Assembly (NCBI GenBank): GCA_030609865.1
Contig: JAUWSZ010000027.1
Location: 1-11,368 of the forward strand
Length of the DNA stretch: 11,368 nt
Direction of reading: 5' to 3'
Origin: a bacterium
Lineage (GTDB): Bacteria; Desulfobacterota; DSWW01
The notes beneath the pieces are model-generated. The model had not been told where the DNA came from, did not search any database, and saw only the letters and a list, made by a program, of their open reading frames with translations. The translations under genes were made by a program, and so were the position numbers. Of this stretch, positions 1 through 4,836 are shown one piece after another (position 1 is the stretch's first letter; every line of letters starts with the position of its first letter).

Positions 1-849
1 CTCGACAACGAGCCGTTCTCTGAAGCTGTACATGGCTGCGAGCACGACTTCCCGGGGCTCATAATTGAAGAGATTGAAGACGCTAATCGTGGGAAGAATC
101 TGCTCGTCCCCGACGAAAATCTTCAACTCCGGCTTCAGGGTGCCCGTCTTTGACTCACGGTAGACGGCTGCCAGGGCCAGGGAGTTCGTGGGCTTGAACT
201 TGATGCCGAAGATGGGATCGAAATTGTACTTGGTCGGAGAATGATGGGTCATGAAGGACGAGGACAGAAGACTCAGATTCAGGTTGAGTTCGGCCTCTGC
301 AAGGATGCTGACCCCACCACCGATCGAGAGGCTCGGAAGAATCCTGACGGAGCCCCCCAGGTAGATCGCGGTTCTTTGAGGATCGATCGCGTACAAGACG
401 AAGTGCGGTTTTACGGGGTCCTCGGCCCCAACTGTGATTGCGGTTGATGTGGGAATGTGCGCGGCCACTGCCAGGGTGATCCGCCCCAGGTATTTGCTCG
501 ACCCTAGGGGCAAAGAACCTCCTACCTGGAATGCCCGTATTGGATCCACATCCTGTTTTTCACCGTTGATGCGCAGATCCGGGGACCCGTAGACGAAGCC
601 TGCCCCCAACGTCGGCCCTTCCGCAAAGGCAAGACCCGCGGGGTTATAGAAGGTGGCGGCATAGTCTGCACTGAACGCAGCGACCGCGCCCCCCATTGCA
701 ATGGCCTGTCCTCCCAGGCCGAAGGCCTGACAAGGACCCGCATGGATCGTGCGGGGAGGCAACCCCATGCTGAGACCCGCAAACAGAAGTCCCAACAGAA
801 ACAGGAGACAAGGCTTCCTGGGTGTGTGCGTCAACCAGATCCCTTTCAT
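1..849 (-). CDS. FadL/OmpP1-family outer-membrane transport protein, C-terminus cut by window edge
   Basis: Translating the minus strand from the ATG at 849-847 gives 283 codons without a stop up to the window edge. The N-terminus has basic residues (residues 11-12, Arg-Lys) and then a hydrophobic stretch rich in Leu and Phe, consistent with a signal peptide. Next comes a Gly/Ala-rich segment (GLGGQAIAMGG) and the NPAGL motif near residue 80, typical of the FadL/OmpP1/TodX family. The remainder alternates hydrophobic and polar residues with many aromatics and reads as beta-barrel strands. Family members import long-chain fatty acids or other hydrophobic compounds across the outer membrane; the substrate here is unknown. 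Full-length relatives are usually about 400-450 residues, so roughly a third is missing. The start is supported by a GAGGAAG-type ribosome site at 856-863, and an in-frame stop lies upstream with no alternative start between. The fatty-acid/CoA theme fits the CoA-transferase at the other end of the window. Confidence 0.88.
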   Translation of the reverse strand, partial: MKGIWLTHTPRKPCLLFLLGLLFAGLSMGLPPRTIHAGPCQAFGLGGQAIAMGGAVAAFSADYAATFYNPAGLAFAEGPTLGAGFVYGSPDLRINGEKQDVDPIRAFQVGGSLPLGSSKYLGRITLAVAAHIPTSTAITVGAEDPVKPHFVLYAIDPQRTAIYLGGSVRILPSLSIGGGVSILAEAELNLNLSLLSSSFMTHHSPTKYNFDPIFGIKFKPTNSLALAAVYRESKTGTLKPELKIFVGDEQILPTISVFNLFNYEPREVVLAAMYSFRERLVVE

Positions 850-870
850 CCGGGCTCTTCCTCTGCCCGG
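850..870 (-). promoter_or_regulatory. Hairpin presenting the porin ribosome-binding site in its loop
   Basis: On the minus strand the six bases directly before the ATG (GCCCGG) are complementary to CCGGGC fifteen bases further upstream. The 9-base loop between them is AGAGGAAGA, which contains the Shine-Dalgarno sequence. The stem is six G-C pairs. It could control translation of the porin, or it could be chance or a leftover terminator of the gene that once stood upstream. There is no T-run after it, so a normal intrinsic terminator is unlikely. Confidence 0.4.
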
Positions 871-874
871 CTTC

Positions 875-1012
875 TTATTTCGCAGCCACCCCTTCCAGGA
901 ACATATCTGTCATCACGGTGACATTCTGCTCGTAGGGGTGCGCTTCCGTGTCCTCCAGCCAACAGAAGAGGAAGGAGTTAGTCGTTCTATATAATGTGAC
1001 GTCATATTCATG
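875..1012 (-). pseudogene. C-terminal remnant of a probable TetR-family regulator
   Basis: A minus-strand frame is open from an upstream TGA (1015-1013) to a TAA at 877-875, but it has no plausible start codon near its beginning. Its last ~35 residues (from FLFCWLEDTEAHPYEQ through MTDMFLEGVAAK) read like a genuine protein end: an aromatic helix, a HPYE turn and a final amphipathic DMFLEGV helix. This is the style of C-termini in TetR/AcrR-family regulators. The family assignment rests on resemblance only. The stop lies 25 bp before the porin ATG, as expected if a regulator gene once preceded it. The first ten codons are made of promoter elements, so the true homologous segment probably starts near 985. 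No in-frame or frame-shifted N-terminal half is visible between 1013 and 1108. Confidence 0.42.
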
Positions 1013-1016
1013 TCAA
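988..1016 (-). promoter_or_regulatory. Strong sigma-70 promoter for the porin gene
   Basis: Read on the minus strand, TTGACA (1016-1011) is followed after exactly 17 bp by TATATA (993-988). That is a full consensus -35 and a 5/6 -10 at ideal spacing. Transcription would start near 981, giving a leader of about 130 nt before the porin ATG that covers the TetR-like remnant and the SD hairpin. Confidence 0.65.
993..1008. promoter_or_regulatory. Palindrome in the promoter spacer, probable operator
   Basis: The spacer contains the perfect 8-bp palindrome TGACGTCA (997-1004). It is flanked by AAT and ATT arms with one mismatched pair, giving a 16-bp dyad that lies wholly between the -35 and -10 elements apart from its first base. 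A dimeric repressor bound here would block RNA polymerase. Which protein binds is unknown; the lost TetR-like neighbour would be the natural candidate. Confidence 0.45.
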
Positions 1017-1108
1017 GCAAATTCTCACTGAGTGGAAGGATCCCCGCATATCCATTACAATAGGCAGATATCCCGCTAAGCCAACAACATGCACATTCGG
1101 AAAAGGTC

Positions 1109-2461
1109 ATGAAGGTAATCGCCTACGAGACGATCCTGGACAACATTGCAGACGGAGTCTTCACGGTAGACGCCGAGTTGAAGATCACCTCTTTCAACAG
1201 GTCCGCGGAGCAGATAACGGGCGTTCCCGCCGGTGAGGCCATCGGCAGGAGGTGCAGTGAGGTGCTCCGAACGAACATCTGTGAGGAAAGTTGCGCCCTC
1301 CGGCAGACCATGGAAACCGGGAAGACGATGCTGCACAAGGAAATTATCATCGTCAGGTCAGACGGGCGGCGGCTGCCGATCGGCATTTCGACCGCCATCC
1401 TAAGGGACAAACACGGCCGGCTCATCGGCGCCGTGGAGAGCTTCCGGGACATGAGCCTCGTAGCCGAACTCCGCAGAGAACTGAAGGGGCAGTATACGGT
1501 CGAGGACATCATCAGCAATAACCCCAAGATGCAGTTGATCCTCAAGACGCTGCCTCAGATTGCGGAGAGCGGGGCCTCCGTGCTGATCGAGGGGGAAAGC
1601 GGGACCGGCAAGGAGATCGTGGCCCACGCGATTCACAACCTGAGCGAACGCAGGAAACGGCCCTTCGTGGCCCTCCACTGTGCCGCTATCCCGGACACCC
1701 TGCTCGAATCGGAGCTGTTCGGGTACAAGGCGGGCGCATTCACAGGGGCCAAGAAGGACAAGCCTGGCAAGTTCGCGCTGGCCAACAAGGGGACGCTCTT
1801 TCTCGACGAGATCGGGGAGGTACAACCCGCCCTCCAGGTCAAGCTCCTCCGGTTCTTGCAGGACGGTGTCTACGAACCGCTGGGGGCAGTGCAGTCGGTC
1901 AAGGCCGACCTGCGCGTCCTCGCGGCCAGCAACAAGCCCCTGTCGGAACTCGTGGGCAACGGCCTCTTCCGACAGGACCTCTACTATCGGATCAACGTGG
2001 TCAAGATCACCCTGCCGCCCCTGCGGGCGCGAATGGACGATCTTCCCCTTCTGATCGATCACTTCATCGAACGTTTCAACCGGCGAAAGGGGAAGAACAT
2101 TCATCAGGTCTCCCCGGAGGCGTTCGGTCTTCTGATGGCACATGACTATCCGGGCAACATTCGGGAACTCGAGAACATCATCGAACACGGCTTTGTCATG
2201 TGCCGCGGCGAAACGATTCAGCCGAAGCACCTTCCCCCCGAAATGTCCCTCGACATCGGCGGTCCCCCGTTAGACACCACCAGGGAAATGCCTCTTAAGG
2301 ACCTGGAGGCACGGTACATCTGGGAAGCCCTCCGGAGACATGACTGGAACCGCCTCGCAACCGCCAAGTCGCTGGGGATGTCCAAGAGCACCTTCTTCCG
2401 CAAGGTGAAGGCCCTGCAGATCGAACTGCCGGACAAGGACGGCCGCAACTCCCCGGAATAG
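1109..2461 (+). CDS. Sigma-54-dependent transcriptional activator (PAS - AAA+ - Fis HTH)
   Basis: The protein has 450 residues. An N-terminal PAS domain spans about 1-120 and replaces the phosphoacceptor receiver of NtrC-type regulators. It carries C49, C58 and C62 (C-x8-C-x3-C), which may bind metal or respond to redox. The AAA+ domain spans about 132-370, with Walker A GESGTGKE at 162-169, the sigma-54 contact loop GAFTGA at 209-214 and Walker B around GTLFLDEIGE at 228-237. The last ~50 residues form a Fis-type helix-turn-helix (AKSLGMSKSTFFRKV). All parts needed for ATP-driven sigma-54 open-complex formation are present. The ATG has a GGAAAAGG sequence just upstream with short spacing; the ATG at 1089 is out of frame. 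No cognate kinase is adjacent, so the PAS domain probably senses the signal directly. The gene lies upstream of, and probably controls, the nifX-like/HEAT/nfnAB cluster. Confidence 0.95.
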   Translation: MKVIAYETILDNIADGVFTVDAELKITSFNRSAEQITGVPAGEAIGRRCSEVLRTNICEESCALRQTMETGKTMLHKEIIIVRSDGRRLPIGISTAILRDKHGRLIGAVESFRDMSLVAELRRELKGQYTVEDIISNNPKMQLILKTLPQIAESGASVLIEGESGTGKEIVAHAIHNLSERRKRPFVALHCAAIPDTLLESELFGYKAGAFTGAKKDKPGKFALANKGTLFLDEIGEVQPALQVKLLRFLQDGVYEPLGAVQSVKADLRVLAASNKPLSELVGNGLFRQDLYYRINVVKITLPPLRARMDDLPLLIDHFIERFNRRKGKNIHQVSPEAFGLLMAHDYPGNIRELENIIEHGFVMCRGETIQPKHLPPEMSLDIGGPPLDTTREMPLKDLEARYIWEALRRHDWNRLATAKSLGMSKSTFFRKVKALQIELPDKDGRNSPE

Positions 2462-2510
2462 AGTCCCTGTTGTAAAACCCTAATACAGTATCATTATTAA
2501 AACTCTATCA

Positions 2511-2534
2511 GTCTTGTGTAGTCTCACATCAGAC
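2511..2534. promoter_or_regulatory. Imperfect 24-bp dyad, candidate enhancer for the sigma-54 activator
   Basis: The half-sites are GTCTtgTGT and ACAtcAGAC, separated by six bases; seven of the nine pairs match. The dyad lies about 125 bp upstream of the sigma-54-like element, a usual distance for NtrC-type enhancers. It is not followed by a T-run, so it is unlikely to be a terminator of the activator gene. Only one copy is clear, while such activators often use two. Confidence 0.4.
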
Positions 2535-2633
2535 ACCCTACCATCTCTCTCCCGAAAATCAAATTCCACTTGTTTTATCCTATCTATCTATTTTTAAACA
2601 ATTTTATTTTCATTCCTCCGATTTTCCGTCTCG

Positions 2634-2649
2634 CGGCACGGATATTGAT
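2634..2649 (+). promoter_or_regulatory. Sigma-54-type (-24/-12) promoter candidate
   Basis: CGGCACG is followed by four bases and then TTGAT. This matches the consensus TGGCACG-N4-TTGCW, with the invariant -24 GG in place and the correct 12-bp step to the -12 element. The departures are C for the leading T and A for C at -12. The predicted start near 2660 would leave a leader of about 19 nt that contains a strong GAGGAGG ribosome site (2667-2673). The AT-rich 217-bp gap between 2462 and 2678 holds nothing else that I recognise. Confidence 0.5.
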
Positions 2650-2678
2650 ACAGTAATTTTATATTAGAGGAGGACATC

Positions 2679-3068
2679 ATGAGGCTGGCCGTTGCTGTTT
2701 GGGGTTGCGAGGTATCCCCTGTCTTTGATTTTGCTCATCGAATCATGGTGGTCCAATGCGACGAGGATAGCGAGCAGGCGCGCTATCAGTATGAGGTCCC
2801 GGAGGAATCGGTGGCCGCACGCGCAGAACGCCTCCGGGAGCTTGGTGTAAACGTCCTTGTATGCGGCGCCATCTCCAATTCGCTGGCAAAGATGGTCAGC
2901 GGGTTGGGCATCACCCTGATCGCGTGGAAGTGCGGGCTCATCGAGGAGGTGCTGATCGCGTACTTCTCAGGAAACCTCGAGGACCCTCGGTTTTCTTTGC
3001 CGGGGGCAGGCAACGGATGTGCCATCGAAATCCAAAGGGACCCAATCGAAGGGAGGGAGTCGCTATGA
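2679..3068 (+). CDS. NifX/NifB-type dinitrogenase iron-molybdenum cofactor-binding domain protein
   Basis: This is a small 129-residue protein made of one NifX-like domain (Pfam family of dinitrogenase iron-molybdenum cofactor-binding proteins). The start MRLAVAVWGCEVSPVFDFA matches the family's beta-strand 1 and SPVFD loop. The middle (VLVCGAISNSLAKM, then GITLIAWKCGLIEEVL) matches its second half. The end resembles the DPRF-MPG tail common in this group. Cysteines occur at positions 10, 27, 63, 86 and 114. Family members hold or carry iron-sulfur-type clusters. No nif genes are nearby, so a nitrogenase role is not supported here. A strong GAGGAGG ribosome site precedes the ATG. Its stop overlaps the next start (ATGA), which indicates translational coupling. 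It is the first gene downstream of the sigma-54-like promoter. Confidence 0.85.
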   Translation: MRLAVAVWGCEVSPVFDFAHRIMVVQCDEDSEQARYQYEVPEESVAARAERLRELGVNVLVCGAISNSLAKMVSGLGITLIAWKCGLIEEVLIAYFSGNLEDPRFSLPGAGNGCAIEIQRDPIEGRESL

Positions 3069-3970
3069 AGAGAACCATACTATTCTTGCTCATGGCATCG
3101 ATCGTCTCCTGGGCGTGCAACGCGGAAGAGACCGACACAACCAGATTTTTCCCCCAGGAGAAGCCGGCCAAAGAGCTGATCGGCATGCTGGGACACGAGA
3201 ACGAGTGGAACCGGACCGCCGCCATCCTGGCCTTGCAAGATCACGGAGCGGATGTGGTCCCCGAGCTCATCAAGGCCCTCGAACCGGGAAACGAACTGTG
3301 CCGACGCGAGATCCTGGCCGTTCTCTACGACCTGGGCCCGGAGGCAAAGGAAGCGGTTTCCACCCTGGCTGCAATCACCAGGGACACGAAAGAGCCGAAA
3401 TGCAACCGGTTCCTGGCAGTAAGGACACTGCAGAAGATCGGCACCGAGGCGAAGGCCGCCGTCCCGTCCCTGATGGGGGTGATCACGGACCAGAAACAAC
3501 CGGAATGCCTCCGCGTTCAGGCAGCCAAGGCCCTTCGGGAGATCGGCCCGCCGTCCCAGGCCGTGGCGGAATCTATCCTCGCGATACTGAAAAACAAGCA
3601 CGACTGCAACTGCGTCCGCGTTCTGTGTGCAAAGATGCTTCGGCAGTTGGGGCCGGAGTGCAAGGATGCGTTGCCCACCCTCCTGGTGATCTTGAAGAAC
3701 AAGGACGAGTGCAAAGGGCTGCGATTATCGGCCGCAAAGGCGATCGGACAGATGGGCCCCGATGCCCGTGAGGCCCTGCCCACGCTCATCGCGATCCTCA
3801 AGGACGAAACAGAACAACACTGCTTCCGGATCCTTGCAGCCAAGGCGATCGGGCACATGGGGAGTGACGCGAAGAGTGCCATCCCAAGTCTGACAGGTGT
3901 GTCCGTCGGGGAAAATAAGCTCTTCAAGAAGGCGGTCCAGAAGGCTATCGAGCAAATACGGGAAGCCTAG
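3065..3970 (+). CDS. Exported HEAT-repeat protein with a periodic cysteine in its repeats
   Basis: The protein has 301 residues. The N-terminus (basic KR, then a hydrophobic run to about residue 17, ending WACNA) is a signal peptide. C18 could be a lipidated cysteine, but the SWAC lipobox is poor, so cleavage after A20 is equally possible. The rest is six to seven ~35-residue HEAT (PBS-lyase-like) repeats, each with a helix like AAKALREIG, a GP/GS-D/EAK turn and a helix like ALPTLxxIL. A cysteine recurs at the same site in front of the first helix: C79, C113, C148, C183 (with C181) and C253, while C216 is two residues off. C188 and C199 are extra. The GGGAGGGAG ribosome site at 3051-3059 supports the ATG. 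A longer upstream reading of the same frame overlaps the nifX-like gene and would remove the signal peptide, so I reject it. The specific function is unknown; HEAT solenoids usually bind partner proteins. Confidence 0.85.
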   Translation: MKRTILFLLMASIVSWACNAEETDTTRFFPQEKPAKELIGMLGHENEWNRTAAILALQDHGADVVPELIKALEPGNELCRREILAVLYDLGPEAKEAVSTLAAITRDTKEPKCNRFLAVRTLQKIGTEAKAAVPSLMGVITDQKQPECLRVQAAKALREIGPPSQAVAESILAILKNKHDCNCVRVLCAKMLRQLGPECKDALPTLLVILKNKDECKGLRLSAAKAIGQMGPDAREALPTLIAILKDETEQHCFRILAAKAIGHMGSDAKSAIPSLTGVSVGENKLFKKAVQKAIEQIREA

Positions 3971-3985
3971 GCATAGGGGGAAAAC

Positions 3986-4831
3986 ATGTTCGAGATCGTG
4001 GATCGCGCGAGACTCGTGCCGGGAATCGTTTCCATCACGGTGCAAGCCACGGACATCGCTCGTGCGCACAGGCCCGGCCAGTTCGTCATCCTCCGGATCG
4101 ACGAGGTAGGTGAAAGAATTCCATTGACCGTGGCGGACAAGGATGCGGAAAGAGGAACCATCACCCTGATCTTCCAGGAGGTTGGCAGGACCACCTACCA
4201 GCTAGCCCGGATGGCCCCGGGATCGGCACTCCTGGACCTTGCCGGCCCCCTGGGCCAGCCCAGCGAGATCTGTAATTTTGGGACGACCGTATCCATTGGA
4301 GGAGGCATCGGGATTCCGCTGTTGTATCCGATCACCAAAGGCTTCCGGGAAACGGGCAACTACGTCGTCAGCATCCTGGGGGCCCGAACAAGGGATCTGC
4401 TGGTCCTGGAGGAAGAGATGCGCTCCATCAGCCATGTGACCAAGATCTGCACCGACGACGGATCCTACGGGATTCATGGCTTTGTAACCGAAGAACTCAA
4501 ACGAATGCTGGAGGCGGGCGAGAGGATCGACCGGGTTTTGGGTGTCGGCCCGGTCCCGATGATGAAGGCGCTCTGCGACCTGACAAGGCCCTATGGGGTC
4601 AAGACCATCGTGAGCCTGAACCCGATCATGGTAGACGGCACCGGCATGTGCGGTGCATGCCGATGTGAGATCGATGGGAAGACGGTCTATGCCTGCGTGG
4701 ACGGACCCGAGTTTGATGGGCACCAGGTGAACTTCGACCTGCTCGCGAAGAGGTTGAACATGTACAAGGGACAGGAGTTGATCTCCCTTGAGGAATACAA
4801 GAGAACAGGGCACGTAACCGGGGAGGCGTGA
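3986..4831 (+). CDS. nfnA: NfnA-like ferredoxin:NADP oxidoreductase small subunit (FAD, [2Fe-2S])
   Basis: The 281-residue protein has the ferredoxin-NADP reductase fold of the sulfide/dihydroorotate-dehydrogenase-like FAD/NAD-binding group. RPGQFVILRIDEVGERIPLT (about 31-50) is the FAD-domain signature of this group. SIGGGIGIPLLYPI (about 108-121) starts the nucleotide-binding domain. The C-terminal cluster site is DGTGMCGACRC followed by YACVDGPEFDGH, giving C222, C225 and C237 plus D217 nearby, as in NfnA proteins, where three cysteines and an aspartate hold a [2Fe-2S] cluster. In the known NfnAB enzyme this subunit carries the NADH site, and the pair couples reduced ferredoxin and NADH to NADP reduction by electron bifurcation. 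The ATG has AGGGGG five bases upstream and lies 15 bp after the HEAT gene. Its stop overlaps the start region of the nfnB-like gene, as expected for a heterodimer. Confidence 0.9.
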   Translation: MFEIVDRARLVPGIVSITVQATDIARAHRPGQFVILRIDEVGERIPLTVADKDAERGTITLIFQEVGRTTYQLARMAPGSALLDLAGPLGQPSEICNFGTTVSIGGGIGIPLLYPITKGFRETGNYVVSILGARTRDLLVLEEEMRSISHVTKICTDDGSYGIHGFVTEELKRMLEAGERIDRVLGVGPVPMMKALCDLTRPYGVKTIVSLNPIMVDGTGMCGACRCEIDGKTVYACVDGPEFDGHQVNFDLLAKRLNMYKGQELISLEEYKRTGHVTGEA

Positions 4832-4836
4832 AGACC

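Noticed and set aside
241..447. 68-codon plus-strand frame
   Set aside because: It is antisense to the porin gene and lacks a ribosome site or known motif.
1033..1061. Possible sigma-70 promoter for the activator (TGGAAG-17-TACAAT)
   Set aside because: The -10 is 5/6 but the -35 is only 3/6, too weak to list as a feature.
913..1110. 65-codon minus-strand frame starting opposite the activator start
   Set aside because: It overlaps the promoter and the TetR-like remnant in another frame and has no protein-like pattern.
1400..2230. 276-codon open frame on the minus strand
   Set aside because: It is antisense to the activator's AAA+ domain; composition artefact.
2861..3064. Longer N-terminus for the HEAT protein
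   Set aside because: It would overlap the nifX-like gene by 200 bases and bury the signal peptide; the ATG at 3065 has its own ribosome site.
4828..4836. GTG start for the nfnB-like gene overlapping the nfnA stop
   Set aside because: The ribosome site would be one base away, whereas the ATG at 4837 is ten bases away and gives the family-like N-terminus.
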